64,000 bases of DNA from CAYJLW01 sp964370965. Its GTDB lineage: Bacteria; Actinomycetota; Acidimicrobiia; UBA2766. Positions 7,600-16,445 of this stretch are shown in pieces. Both the position numbers and the translations under genes were made by a program. Under the pieces are notes generated by a model. That model ran no database searches. It was not told the origin of the DNA and worked only from the letters and a program-made list of their open reading frames with translations. Positions within the stretch are counted from its first letter, which is position 1. Every line of letters begins with the position of its first letter. Location: NCBI GenBank assembly GCA_964370965.1, contig CAYJLW010000005.1, positions 1 to 64,000 of the forward strand, written 5' to 3'.

Positions 7600-9033
7600 T
7601 CACAGCCTCCAGAGGCGGGTGAAGAGCTCGGCGTACTGGATGAGGTGCCGGCTCCCGAGGAACTGGGCGACGGCCCGCTCCCGGGCGTTCTTGGCGAGCT
7701 GACCGGCGAAGGCCGAGTCCTTGAGGAGCCGGCACACGGCCACCCCGAAGGACTCCAGGTCCAGGGGGTTCGGGAGGAGGAGGCCGTGCTCGCCGTCGAC
7801 GATCTGGTCCTGGATGCCGCCCACAGCGCTCGCCACGATGGGACGCGCCTTCCACATCGCCTCCGCCACCGTGAGGCCGAAGCCCTCGTGCAGGCTCTTC
7901 TGCACGACGACTGCGGCGTGGCGCTGGAGGGCGTTCACCATTACGGCGTTCTCCTCCGCGTCGGTCATCGGCAGGCAGACGAGTTGCACTCGGCGACGGA
8001 TCGAATGCGGCAGTTCCCGCCAGGAGCGGATGCACTCGTCGAGGACCTCGCCGCCCTCCGGGTCGTCGGCGACTCCGCTCACGTTCGGCCCTACGAGCGC
8101 GAGGTGGGCGTCCGAGAGGCCGTCGACGTACTCGGCGAAGCCCGCCATGACGCCCTGCATGTCCTTGAGGCGGTCCCAGCGCGACACCTGCACCACGAGC
8201 GGCGTGTCGGGCAGGGGGGAGTGACCCGTGCGCACGACGTCGGCGAAGCGGTCGACCCGGCCCGGGGAGCCGTCGCGGCGCGTGAACGTGAGGGCGCCGC
8301 CGTCGCCCGCCCTGGTGATGATGCCGATGTGGGCGAGGATCGAGCGCACGGTGGCGGCGTCGAGGTCCTGGTTCTTGGGGGAAAACGGGTCGATCGAGGG
8401 CGGGATGATCGTGAGGCGGCCGTCGCCGTCCATCCAGTCAGGGGCGTAGACGCTCCGGGAGAACACGAAGGCGTCGGCACCTTCGAGGTAGCGGTGGAGG
8501 AACTCCCACGTCCGCTCCACAATGTCGTTCACGTCGTCGTGGCCGACATGGCAACGCCACACCGCCAGGGCTCCCGAGTCCTGCACGGCCCGCACGAGGC
8601 CGGCGGTCTGCGGGTCGTGCAGGAGGACGATGTCGCCGGGACGCACGAGCGCCCCGAGCTCCTCCGCGTTCTCGTGGAGGACCGTCTCGTACAGGCGGTG
8701 CTCGGCGTCGCCCAGCGGGCCGCCGTCCCCGGCCACACCGTGGAGGCCGTTGTGGATCCGCTTCGTGACGGCGAAGAACGAGGGCGTCCCCTCGATCACG
8801 AGCCAGCGGGCGTTCACACCGGCCCCACGCGCGTACGCGAGCAAGGAGGTGAGCATCTCGGCCACACCGCCGCCGGTGGCGGTCGAGTTCACGTTCCAGA
8901 CCGTGCGTCCCGCGAAGGCTTGCGACGCCATCTCCGCGACCTGCGCCAGGGCTCCGTATCGCTCTTCCCCCACCAACGGCGCGAACCGCTCGTAGGGAAG
9001 CGGCGGAACTCCCACCTCTGTCAGCTTCGCCAT
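7600..9033 (-). CDS. treT: Trehalose synthase-like GT4 glycosyltransferase (TreT type)
   Basis: This 477-residue protein resembles trehalose glycosyltransferring synthase, which joins NDP-glucose and glucose to give trehalose. The N-terminal half carries VWNVNSTATGGGVAEML, RPGDIVLLHDPQTAGL and WRCHVGHDD, which are characteristic of TreT. The C-terminal GT-B domain has VVQVSRWDRLKDMQGVM and the nucleotide-sugar motif KSLHEGFGLTVAEAMWK. The start was placed at ATG 9033, preceded by GAGGTG six bases upstream. A trehalose role fits osmoprotection, but the substrate is inferred from family resemblance. Confidence 0.85.
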   Translation of the reverse strand: MAKLTEVGVPPLPYERFAPLVGEERYGALAQVAEMASQAFAGRTVWNVNSTATGGGVAEMLTSLLAYARGAGVNARWLVIEGTPSFFAVTKRIHNGLHGVAGDGGPLGDAEHRLYETVLHENAEELGALVRPGDIVLLHDPQTAGLVRAVQDSGALAVWRCHVGHDDVNDIVERTWEFLHRYLEGADAFVFSRSVYAPDWMDGDGRLTIIPPSIDPFSPKNQDLDAATVRSILAHIGIITRAGDGGALTFTRRDGSPGRVDRFADVVRTGHSPLPDTPLVVQVSRWDRLKDMQGVMAGFAEYVDGLSDAHLALVGPNVSGVADDPEGGEVLDECIRSWRELPHSIRRRVQLVCLPMTDAEENAVMVNALQRHAAVVVQKSLHEGFGLTVAEAMWKARPIVASAVGGIQDQIVDGEHGLLLPNPLDLESFGVAVCRLLKDSAFAGQLAKNARERAVAQFLGSRHLIQYAELFTRLWRL

Positions 9034-9210
9034 TGCTTCACCTCGTTGCGTAGGGGGGAGGCCGGGGAGCCTGCTGAACACAGGAGGGGGAAAACGTCGG
9101 ATGTCGCTGGTAGCTTCACGACCACCTCATCCCGAGACTTCCCCCTCTGGCACCCACTTCCCCCGGGCGGCCCCCGCCCAGTCCTCGCCTCCCGCGACCA
9201 AGGGGAACTC

Positions 9211-9483
9211 ATGGTTGACCGCTTCTCTGGCCGGATCGAGTCCTGCCCACATACGCGCGTCCACGACTGCAGCGTCGTCGTACGTGTCGTGGAGCCGTCC
9301 GCCCGCCTGCTCGTCCGCTGCGACGACGTGCCCGGGTGGCGCTGCGACGACTGCGGATACGAGGATCCCACGGCCGCCGCCCTGGAACGAGTCCACGACC
9401 TCGTGCTCTGCGCCCTGTCCTCTTGCGATCGGCTCCCGATGCCGGGCACCCACAGCCCGCCCCAAAGGCGGCCCCCCCGATGA
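9211..9483 (+). CDS. Small cysteine-rich protein, possible zinc ribbon
   Basis: This 90-residue reading frame has a good ribosome site (AAGGGGA six bases before ATG). It contains paired Cys/His groups, ESCPHTRVHDC near the N-terminus and RCDDVPGWRCDDCGYED around residues 36-52, which could hold one zinc ion. The C-terminus is basic and low in complexity. It is convergent with bldC. Function unknown. Confidence 0.6.
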   Translation: MVDRFSGRIESCPHTRVHDCSVVVRVVEPSARLLVRCDDVPGWRCDDCGYEDPTAAALERVHDLVLCALSSCDRLPMPGTHSPPQRRPPR

Positions 9484-9496
9484 CGCGCGGCCGTGG

Positions 9497-9712
9497 TCAG
9501 CCCTCGGCCCCGCCCTCGAGGATCTTGCGGATGTCGGAAGCCCTGAAGCGCCGGTGTCCGCCGAGAGTGCGGATCGCCGAGATCTTCCCCGCGCGCGCCC
9601 AACGCGTGACGGTCTTCGGATTGACTCGGAACATGCGGGCCACCTCAGCCGGCGTCAGCAGTTCCTCTTCACCGGCCGACGTCTGGGTGTGCGTCGGTTC
9701 GACCTCGGCCAT
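9497..9712 (-). CDS. bldC: BldC-family MerR-like DNA-binding regulator
   Basis: The protein is 71 residues, about the length of Streptomyces BldC, and almost entirely a winged HTH: LLTPAEVARMFRVNPKTVTR followed by WARAGKISAIRTLGGHRRFR. The sequence is strikingly close to BldC, which binds head-to-tail on direct repeats and controls development in actinobacteria. In non-sporulating relatives it is a general transcription factor. The start has a strong ribosome site (GGGAGGAGAG), and a TAGACT -10 box lies about 40 bases upstream. Confidence 0.95.
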   Translation of the reverse strand: MAEVEPTHTQTSAGEEELLTPAEVARMFRVNPKTVTRWARAGKISAIRTLGGHRRFRASDIRKILEGGAEG

Positions 9713-9748
9713 GGTCTCTCCTCCCTGCGGGAGCGTGCTCAATGCCTT

Positions 9749-9754
9749 CAGTCT
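9749..9754 (-). promoter_or_regulatory. Probable -10 box of bldC
   Basis: The minus strand reads TAGACT, set in an unusually AT-rich 40-base stretch for this genome (CGAACACTTTGGTCGTTTGG lies just upstream). The leader to the bldC ATG is about 35 bases and carries a strong ribosome site. The -35 box is not clear. Confidence 0.5.
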
Positions 9755-9906
9755 ATCCCAAACGACCAAAGTGTTCGGTTTGCCGTTTTCCGTCGCGGGC
9801 ATGGACTCGGACCTCCTCGGAGTGTGTCCCGTCCCCGCTACTTCGGCGCGTATCGAGTGCCCTTTGAGCAGAAGGTCTGTCTGCGGACGACGTGAGCCGG
9901 ATGTGC

Positions 9907-10686
9907 TCAACTGGCGACTTCGAGCGCGCGCACCCCCGCCCAGCGCTCGTTGACCCGCATGTAGCTCGCCCCCGCACGGACCCAGTCCCCCTCCTCCAGG
10001 GCCCGGATCGACGCCCAGACGTCCGCGGCGGAGTGGTCGGCGGCGAGTTCCGTGGCGGGGATGACGCCCGCGAGGCCGCCGTAGTCGAGTTGGAGGCGAG
10101 CGTCGATCTCCTCGAAGTCGTCGAGCCATGCCCCCAGATCCTGGATGTGCTCGACGAGGTCCGGGTCGAGACCGGCGGCGACGGCGGCCTCCACGGCCTC
10201 GGCGATGCGCTCCGCCGCGGTGACGACGTCGGTCACGTACGTGAGGCGGGGCCCGGACGGGTCGTAGTCGCGCTCTTCGTCCGAGAACGGGACGAACCAT
10301 CGCAGGGGCACTTGCCAGCGCGCCTGCAAGACGTGGGAACGGAGCCGGCCGTCACGACGCAGGGTCTCGAGTTGCAGCGCCGCCTCCCCCGCCAACTCGG
10401 ACGTGACGAACCCCTCGGCGAGAGGATCCGGGTACTGGTCCCTCACGGCGAGCATGCCCACGAGCGAACGGAGCTCAACCTGAGCCGGACAACCCAGGGG
10501 GCCCTCGGGGCTGTCGAGACGCCAGCCCAGGAACGGTTCCTCGGGGACGAGCACACCCAACGGACCGTCGGCGTGCTGGCGCCATCTCCGTCCGTCGCGA
10601 CCGCCGCCCGGTCGGAGAGCCTCGACGTCGAACTCGACGAGCGCCCCGAAGGGGAGGAAGGCACGGAGATACGCCGAGGGGACCAT
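9907..10686 (-). CDS. Conserved-looking protein of unknown function
   Basis: This is a 259-residue soluble protein with an acidic bias in its C-terminal half. Its ATG lies seven bases after a TAGACT -10 box, so it is probably leaderless. No recognised motif is seen. Segments such as LVEFDVEALRPGGGRDGRRW and WFVPFSDEERDYDPSGPRL look like a folded domain, followed by a helical stretch VTAAERIAEAVEAAVAAG. It is divergent from the ParA-like gene and downstream of bldC in orientation. I do not know its family. Confidence 0.7.
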   Translation of the reverse strand: MVPSAYLRAFLPFGALVEFDVEALRPGGGRDGRRWRQHADGPLGVLVPEEPFLGWRLDSPEGPLGCPAQVELRSLVGMLAVRDQYPDPLAEGFVTSELAGEAALQLETLRRDGRLRSHVLQARWQVPLRWFVPFSDEERDYDPSGPRLTYVTDVVTAAERIAEAVEAAVAAGLDPDLVEHIQDLGAWLDDFEEIDARLQLDYGGLAGVIPATELAADHSAADVWASIRALEEGDWVRAGASYMRVNERWAGVRALEVAS

Positions 10687-10798
10687 CGCCGCCAGTCTAA
10701 GACCGTAGTGCGAGGCCCGCCTCCGGGGATTCGCGAGGGACGGGCGGGCCGGAGCCGAGGCGGCCCACTTCGGTATGGGAGTAGCGCTCGCCGTCGAT

Positions 10799-10804
10799 TA
10801 CCCT
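10799..10804 (+). promoter_or_regulatory. Possible -10 box of the ParA-like gene (leaderless)
   Basis: TACCCT lies seven bases before the ATG of the ParA-like gene. The spacing and the absence of a ribosome site fit a leaderless transcript, although the hexamer is weak. Confidence 0.35.
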
Positions 10805-10811
10805 TCCGCAC

Positions 10812-11702
10812 ATGCCCGTCATCGCCTTGGCCAACCAGAAGGGCGGCGTCGCCAAGACGACCACAGCTCTCTCCCTCGGAGCGGCCTGGGCCGCGCTCGG
10901 AGACCGTGTGCTCCTCGTGGATTGCGATCCCCAGGCGGCGCTCACGTTCTCCATGGGGGTCGATCCGGAAGATCTCGAGGTCTCACTCCACGACGTGCTC
11001 ATGGGCCGGGCCGCCATCAAGAGCATCCTGTGGGAAGCCCACGGCTGCCACGTCGCCGCCGCCACACTCGACCTCGCCGGAGCGGAGGCGTTCCTGCTCA
11101 CGAAGACCGGCCGCGAGTTCGCCCTCCGTCGTGCCCTGGAGACCGTACGGCACGAGTACGACGTCGTCGTTCTCGACTGCCCACCGTCGCTGGGGATCCT
11201 CACGATCAACGCCCTCACGGCCGCCGACGAGGTGGTCATCCCGCTGCAGTGCGAGTCCCTCTCCCAGCGGGGTATGAACCACCTCCTCGAGACGATCGAG
11301 GACGTGCGGGCGTTCACGAATCCGGGCCTCCGGATCCGCGGTGTCATCGCCACGATGTTCGACCCCCGTACCCGCCACACGCAGGCGGTCCTGGCGAGCG
11401 TGACGGAGAACTACGGGCTCCCCCTGCTCGAACCGCCCGTGCGCAAGAGCATCCGTTTCGCCGAGGCGCCCGCCGCCGGCGAGACGATCTTCGAGCGCGG
11501 CCCCGACACCCCGGGGGCGACGGCCTACCGCCAGATCGCCGGGCGGCTGCGGACGTGGGCGGCCGCACCCGGGCCGGTCCCCGACTCCGCGATGCCCGCC
11601 GGTGCGGGCGGTCCCCACTCGGACCTCGTCGGCTCCGCGACGACCATCGACCTCACGGCCGCTCCGGCGGTGCCCGGCCCGCCCCCCTCCGGGAACGCGT
11701 GA
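10812..11702 (+). CDS. ParA/Soj-family ATPase
   Basis: This 296-residue P-loop ATPase has a deviant Walker A (NQKGGVAKTTTALSLG, residues 8-23), a switch I-like DCDPQAALT, and Walker B VVVLDCPPSLG. It also has the usual C-terminal region RGVIATMFDPRTRHTQAVL. ParA proteins dimerise on ATP and bind DNA non-specifically to position chromosomes or other cargo. No parB or parS is seen next to it, so it may be a solitary positioning ATPase rather than the chromosomal segregation pair. It is followed by an overlapping (GTGA) zinc-ribbon gene. Confidence 0.92.
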   Translation: MPVIALANQKGGVAKTTTALSLGAAWAALGDRVLLVDCDPQAALTFSMGVDPEDLEVSLHDVLMGRAAIKSILWEAHGCHVAAATLDLAGAEAFLLTKTGREFALRRALETVRHEYDVVVLDCPPSLGILTINALTAADEVVIPLQCESLSQRGMNHLLETIEDVRAFTNPGLRIRGVIATMFDPRTRHTQAVLASVTENYGLPLLEPPVRKSIRFAEAPAAGETIFERGPDTPGATAYRQIAGRLRTWAAAPGPVPDSAMPAGAGGPHSDLVGSATTIDLTAAPAVPGPPPSGNA

Positions 11703-11947
11703 GTCCCGACGCCCGCCAAGACCCCTACGACCGGCGCGTCTTCTTCTCCCGCGTCCAGGCCCTCGGTCCGGGGCCCCTCGTCGTGGAGTGTGCGGGCTGC
11801 GGCGCCCGCTCCCGGGTCTCGGCACTCGACGCCCTCCGCCGCCAGGCGCCCGTCTTTCTCTGGATCCCGCTCCGTCGCCACTCGCGGCGCATGCGCTGCC
11901 CCGCCTGCGGGCGCCGCAACTGGGTGAGGGTCTCCTTCAGGGATTGA
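11699..11947 (+). CDS. Small zinc-ribbon protein coupled to ParA
   Basis: This is an 82-residue protein whose GTG overlaps the parA-like stop codon. Two CxxC knuckles, ECAGCGARS and RCPACGRRN, are about 35 residues apart and should form a zinc ribbon. A basic stretch (LRRHSRRM) lies just before the second pair. Coupling to a ParA-type ATPase suggests a shared job. The last 11 bases overlap the convergent glycosyltransferase gene. Confidence 0.75.
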   Translation: MSPDARQDPYDRRVFFSRVQALGPGPLVVECAGCGARSRVSALDALRRQAPVFLWIPLRRHSRRMRCPACGRRNWVRVSFRD

Positions 11948-13094
11948 CCGGCCGACCCTCCCGGACAGCCTCGAGCACGGTCATGAAGCCCTTCGCGACC
12001 GACGGCCAGGTGTGTTCTTCACTCACCGAGAACTCGTCCCCGGCGACGGATCCGGGCCGGAGGACGCGCTCGACCGCGTCGGCGATCGACGCCGGGTCGC
12101 CCGGGCGGGCAACCTCCCCCGTGGAACCGGGGCGCACGTACTCCGGGAGCCCGCCGACGTCGGTCACCACGACCGGCCGACGGTACCCGAACGCCATGTG
12201 CAGGACCCCCGACTGGGTGGCCTGGCGGTAGGGGAGGACGACGGCGTCCGCGGCGGCGAAGTACACGTCGGTCTCTTCGAGAGAGGCGTAGCGCGGGAAC
12301 AGCACCACGGCGTGTCCGAGCCCGAGGGAGTCGATGCGCTCCTGTAGCTCCGCCACCGGCACGTCCGCGATGGTCCCGGCGATGACGGCGGTCACGTCCC
12401 GGCCGCGGCCCCGCAACACGGCCACAGCCTCGATGAGGTCCTCCAGGCCCTTGTAACGCTTCAGGTAGCCGAACTGCAGGAGGACGCTCGTTTCGAGGCT
12501 GAGGCCCAACCGGCGCCGCGCCTCTGCCCGCTCGATCAACTCGCCCACGAGGAACCCGTACTCGCCGTGGGGAATGACCGCGACTCGCTGTGCCGTTGCC
12601 GGGACCTGGGCCAGCAGTGTGGTGCGCTCCGCCTCCGAAAGGACGACGACGGCATCGACCCGGCGGTATAGGCGACACTCCCAGGGCCGGAGGCGGCCGC
12701 CTGTCTCGAACTGCGCCACGTCGTGGGCCACCCACACGACCCGCCGCCGGAGAAGGCGCAACAGGGGGACGAGGAACTCGTCGGTGCGGGCTGCGCTGGC
12801 CGCCTGCAGGACGACGGCGCCGGGACGACGCCGGGCGATCACCGCCAGGAGGACGCACACGTTCCAGATCTCCAGGGCGAGGCCGGCGCCCCGGCTCCGC
12901 GTGTGGGTCTCACGGAGCTCGACCGACACGGGGTAGGGGGCGCCCGTGGGCGGCAACGCTTCTCGCGGGGCCGTGAGCAGCCGGACGCGGACGCCCGCGG
13001 CGGCGAGAGCCCCGCAGAGGGCATGTGTGTAGTGCGCCAGGCCGCCGTTCCCGGCCCGCTCCACCACGAGGACGTCCGCGTGCGGCTGAGACAC
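11937..13094 (-). CDS. GT4-family glycosyltransferase
   Basis: This 385-residue GT-B enzyme has an N-terminal acceptor domain (VLVVERAGNGGLAHYTHALC). The C-terminal donor domain has LQFGYLKRYKGLEDLIEAVA, the phosphate-binding region and VLPYRQATQSGVLHMAFGYR. The classical E-x7-E donor motif is replaced by a Q-rich LPYRQATQSGV form, common in mannosyl- and rhamnosyl-transferases of this family. It probably acts on envelope glycolipid or polysaccharide. The substrate is not deducible. Confidence 0.85.
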   Translation of the reverse strand: MSQPHADVLVVERAGNGGLAHYTHALCGALAAAGVRVRLLTAPREALPPTGAPYPVSVELRETHTRSRGAGLALEIWNVCVLLAVIARRRPGAVVLQAASAARTDEFLVPLLRLLRRRVVWVAHDVAQFETGGRLRPWECRLYRRVDAVVVLSEAERTTLLAQVPATAQRVAVIPHGEYGFLVGELIERAEARRRLGLSLETSVLLQFGYLKRYKGLEDLIEAVAVLRGRGRDVTAVIAGTIADVPVAELQERIDSLGLGHAVVLFPRYASLEETDVYFAAADAVVLPYRQATQSGVLHMAFGYRRPVVVTDVGGLPEYVRPGSTGEVARPGDPASIADAVERVLRPGSVAGDEFSVSEEHTWPSVAKGFMTVLEAVREGRPVNP

Positions 13095-13197
13095 GCGGCG
13101 AGGCTAGTGGTCCGAGGACGAGCGCCCCCACGCCGCGCCGGCGGATTCCGGCCCACTGTTCCTCCGTTGCGGAGGCCGATCCCTCCGGACGCCCGCT

Positions 13198-13203
13198 TAC
13201 AAT
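13198..13203 (+). promoter_or_regulatory. -10 box of the aldehyde dehydrogenase gene
   Basis: TACAAT is an almost perfect -10 hexamer in a GC-rich intergenic stretch, about 22 bases before the TTG start. It is followed by the purine-rich ribosome site GGAGGGAGGA. No convincing -35 was found. Confidence 0.6.
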
Positions 13204-13225
13204 TCAGACCCGCGGAGGGAGGACG

Positions 13226-14647
13226 TTGGAGAAGCAACCGATCCTGCTCGACGGCCGTTGGCTCGTGCCGGCCGGAAGCGACATCCCTGTGAGGAGCCCG
13301 TTCTCGGGCGAGACCCTGGCCTCGGTGCCGGCCTGCTCGGCCGAAGACGTGGGCGCCGCGGTCGGCGCCGCGCGCCGCGCCCTCGACGGCGGCTGGCCGC
13401 AATACGAGAGGGCGGCACTCCTCGACCGGGCGGCGGAGGCCCTCGCGCAAGCCCGGGAGGACCTCGCCCGCACGATCTCGGGCGAGGCGGCGAAACCGAT
13501 CAAGACCGCCCGGGTCGAGGCGGAGCGGGCGGTGTCGACGTTCCGATTCGCCGCCGCTGAGTGCCGCAAGCTCGCCGGTGAGATGGTCCCCTTCGAAGCC
13601 TCCGGTGCCGGAGCGGGCAAGCTCGGTTTCGCGTTGCGGATCCCCATCGGCGTTGTCGGAGCCATCACACCGTTCAACTTCCCCCTCAACCTCGTCGCCC
13701 ACAAGGTCGCCCCGGCGATCGCCGCGGGCTGCCCGGTCGTCCTGAAGCCCGCCACTGCGACACCGCTGTCGGCCCTCGCCCTGGCGCACATCCTCCACGA
13801 CGCCGGCCTCCCGGCGGGGTTCCTGAACGTCGTGACAGGCGGGGGCGCCACGGTAGGCGACGCTCTCGTCGCCCACCCCGACGTCGCCTGCGTGAGCTTC
13901 ACGGGCTCGGCGGAGGTGGGCTGGGCGATCCGGTCGAGGGAACCGAAGAAGAAGGTCGGCCTCGAGCTGGGCTCCAACTCGCCCCTCATCGTCGAGGCCA
14001 CCAGCGACTTCGCCACAGCGGCGAGGAAGGTCCCGGCGGCGGCGTTCGGCCACGCTGGCCAGAGCTGCATCTCCACGCAGCGGATCTACGTCCAGAGCGG
14101 GATCTACAAGGACTTCCTCGACGTGCTCGTCCCCGCGGTCGAGGCCCTCGTCGTGGGCGATCCCGCTGACGAGACCACGGACGTCAGCCAGCTCATCACG
14201 ACCGCCGAGCGCGACCGGGTCCTGTCATGGATCGACGAGGCGAGGGGCGCCGGCGCCACGGTCGCCACCGGCGGCACCGTGGACACCGACGGAGTGCTCG
14301 CCCCCACTGTGCTCACAGGCGTCACCCCCGAGCTCCGCGTGTGCCGTGAGGAGGTCTTCGGGCCTGTCGTGACCGTGCAGCCCTACGCCACGTTCGACGA
14401 GGCGATCGACCTCGCCAACGACTCCCGCCTCGGCCTGCAGGCGGCCGTGTTCACCTCCGACCTGGGCAGGGCTCTCGCCGCCGCGCGCCGCCTCGAGTTC
14501 GGGGGCGTGATGGTGAACGAGGTCCCCACCTTCCGCGCCGACCAACAGCCCTACGGCGGGATGAAGGACTCCGGCAACACGCGCGAGGGGCCGGCCTACG
14601 CCATCCGGGAGATGACAGAACTCCGCGTGGTGTCACTCCAGGGCTAG
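13226..14647 (+). CDS. NAD(P)-dependent aldehyde dehydrogenase
   Basis: The protein has 473 residues with the complete ALDH fold. The cofactor segment is GVVGAITPFNFPLNLVAHKV. The Glu motif is VGLELGSNSPLIV, with Asn-Ser where many ALDHs have GGKSP. The catalytic Cys lies in HAGQSCISTQR, and the C-terminal region reads EEVFGPVVTVQPY. The ELGSNSP/GQSCIST pattern is typical of lactaldehyde- or succinate-semialdehyde-like members. No ATG fits the domain boundary. The TTG was chosen for its strong ribosome site and the TACAAT promoter just upstream. Substrate unknown. Confidence 0.92.
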   Translation: MEKQPILLDGRWLVPAGSDIPVRSPFSGETLASVPACSAEDVGAAVGAARRALDGGWPQYERAALLDRAAEALAQAREDLARTISGEAAKPIKTARVEAERAVSTFRFAAAECRKLAGEMVPFEASGAGAGKLGFALRIPIGVVGAITPFNFPLNLVAHKVAPAIAAGCPVVLKPATATPLSALALAHILHDAGLPAGFLNVVTGGGATVGDALVAHPDVACVSFTGSAEVGWAIRSREPKKKVGLELGSNSPLIVEATSDFATAARKVPAAAFGHAGQSCISTQRIYVQSGIYKDFLDVLVPAVEALVVGDPADETTDVSQLITTAERDRVLSWIDEARGAGATVATGGTVDTDGVLAPTVLTGVTPELRVCREEVFGPVVTVQPYATFDEAIDLANDSRLGLQAAVFTSDLGRALAAARRLEFGGVMVNEVPTFRADQQPYGGMKDSGNTREGPAYAIREMTELRVVSLQG

Positions 14648-14851
14648 TCGCTCTCCCGCGACCACTAGCATCTCCCGGAAACAACAGCCCCCGGGCGGGA
14701 GGGTCGTCCGTGGGGGCGGGCGCGCTTGGGGCGGGCTGGGAGGCTTGTTCCATGACTGCTCGGACGAATCCGAGGTGTCAGGTACGCCCACCCCCACGGA
14801 GGACCTTCCTGTCACCCGAGGGGCTGTTGTGATTCCTGTATCGGCAAGGGC

Positions 14852-14877
14852 CACGGAAAGTATGAGCGCTTTCCGTG
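14852..14877. promoter_or_regulatory. Inverted-repeat operator upstream of the acyl-CoA ligase
   Basis: CACGGAAAG and CTTTCCGTG form perfect 9-base arms around an 8-base spacer. This geometry fits a dimeric repressor such as a TetR-type fatty-acid regulator. It lies 38 bases upstream of the ligase start. No regulator gene is adjacent, so the protein that binds it must be encoded elsewhere. Confidence 0.65.
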
Positions 14878-14915
14878 AAAATCGGCGGCCAAACTCGACA
14901 TGGAGACTACGTAGA

Positions 14916-16442
14916 GTGACGGAGCGCACTGAGCACGGCCCCGCAGGACTCCTCGACGCTGCCGCCGCGGCAGCTCCCGACGCCCCCGCCCTGATCACCG
15001 AGGACGGCCGGCTCACCTACGGCGACGTCGCCGACGACGTCGCTCGCGTGCGGGCCGGACTCTCCCGCCTAGGGATCGAACCAGGCGACCGCGTGGTGCT
15101 GGCCCTGGGCAACACCGCCGACTTCGTCTCCTGCTACCTCGCCTTGAACGGCATGGGTGCGGTCACCGTCCCTCTCAACCCCCTGGCGGCGCCCGCCGAG
15201 CACCTCCGCGCGGCGACGATCGTGCGCCCCCCGCTGGTGATCGCCGGGGGCGAGTCGTTCGCGGGCGCAGGCCTCGTCGCCGACGCCCTCCCCGACTGCC
15301 GGGGCGTCGCCGCCGCGGAGGGCGGCCCCGACGGCGCCGTGCCGATCGCGTCCCTGCGGGGGAAGGACCGCCTCGCGTCGGCGGCACGCCGCGCCGACGA
15401 CGTCGCCGTGATCGCCTTCACGGCGGGCACGACGGGCCATGCCCGCGGGGCCATGCTCACCAACCGCAACCTCGTGGCGAACATCGACCAGATCGAGGCG
15501 ACCCCCGGGATGGAGCCTCAGGACGGCGACGTCACACTCGGCGTCCTGCCCCTGTTCCACATCTACGGGCTGAACATCGTGCTCGCCGCCACGATCTCCG
15601 GCGGCGGCGCCGTGGTCCTCGTGGATCGCTTCGACCCCGTCGCCACAGCCGATCTCATGCGTCGGGCCGAGGTCACCGTCGTTCCGGGCGCCCCGACCAT
15701 GTACCGCCTCTGGGCGGACTCGACGCAAACCCAGGCGGACGCCTTCTGGCAAGTGCGCCTCTGCGTGTCCGGCGCCGATCGCCTCGACCCGGATCTCTTC
15801 GCCGAGTTCCAGCGTCGCTTCGGCGTCCCGATCTGGGAAGGCTACGGCCTCACGGAGACCTCGCCTGTGGTGACGTCCACACAGGCCACCGGCTCGCCCC
15901 ACCCGGGGCGCATCGGCCTCCCGATCCACGGGGTCGAGGTTCGCCTCGTCGACGTCGACGGCCAGGACACCGAAGAGGGCGACCCGGGCGAGATCCTCGT
16001 GCGGGGCGACAACGTCTTCCGCGGCTACTACGAAGACCCCGAGGCGACCGCCCTCGTGCTGAGAGACGGGTGGCTGTGGACGGGGGACATCGCCTGCTAC
16101 GACGACCACGGCATCCTCGAGATCGTCGATCGACGCAAGGACCTCATCATCGTCTCCGGTTTCAACGTCTACCCGGGAGAGGTCGAAGACGCCCTCCTCG
16201 GCCACCCGGACGTCGCGGAAGCCGCCGCCGTGGGGGTGCCCGACCCCGTGAGCGGCGAGGCGGTGGAGGCCTTCGTCGTTCCCCGGCGGGGATCCGAAGC
16301 GGACCCCGAGGCCCTGCGGTCCTTCGCCCGCCAGTTCCTGGCCGCCTACAAGTGCCCGCGAACCGTACGCCTCGTCGCCGAGTTGCCCCGCGGCCTGGGC
16401 GGCAAGCTCCTGCGCCGCCGGCTCCGCGACACGATCCTCTGA
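14916..16442 (+). CDS. AMP-dependent acyl-CoA ligase (FadD-like)
   Basis: This 508-residue ANL-superfamily enzyme activates a carboxylic acid, probably a fatty acid, as acyl-AMP and then acyl-CoA. The P-loop is IAFTAGTTGHARGAMLTNRN, the adenylate motif GYGLTETSPVV. The hinge and A8 region is DRRKDLIIVSGFNVYPGEVE, and the catalytic Lys lies in the terminal LGGKLLRR. The GTG was chosen at the point where family similarity begins; an upstream ATG at 14862 falls inside the inverted repeat. The palindrome upstream suggests repression relieved by an acyl ligand. Confidence 0.88.
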   Translation: MTERTEHGPAGLLDAAAAAAPDAPALITEDGRLTYGDVADDVARVRAGLSRLGIEPGDRVVLALGNTADFVSCYLALNGMGAVTVPLNPLAAPAEHLRAATIVRPPLVIAGGESFAGAGLVADALPDCRGVAAAEGGPDGAVPIASLRGKDRLASAARRADDVAVIAFTAGTTGHARGAMLTNRNLVANIDQIEATPGMEPQDGDVTLGVLPLFHIYGLNIVLAATISGGGAVVLVDRFDPVATADLMRRAEVTVVPGAPTMYRLWADSTQTQADAFWQVRLCVSGADRLDPDLFAEFQRRFGVPIWEGYGLTETSPVVTSTQATGSPHPGRIGLPIHGVEVRLVDVDGQDTEEGDPGEILVRGDNVFRGYYEDPEATALVLRDGWLWTGDIACYDDHGILEIVDRRKDLIIVSGFNVYPGEVEDALLGHPDVAEAAAVGVPDPVSGEAVEAFVVPRRGSEADPEALRSFARQFLAAYKCPRTVRLVAELPRGLGGKLLRRRLRDTIL

Positions 16443-16445
16443 GCC

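Noticed and set aside
9034..9210. Possible gene in the spacer between treT and the small Cys-rich protein
   Set aside because: No start with a ribosome site and no recognisable peptide was found on either strand.
10812..11947. Chromosomal parAB-oriC region
   Set aside because: No parB, parS, dnaA or DnaA-box cluster is present; the ParA-like gene is paired with a zinc-ribbon gene instead.
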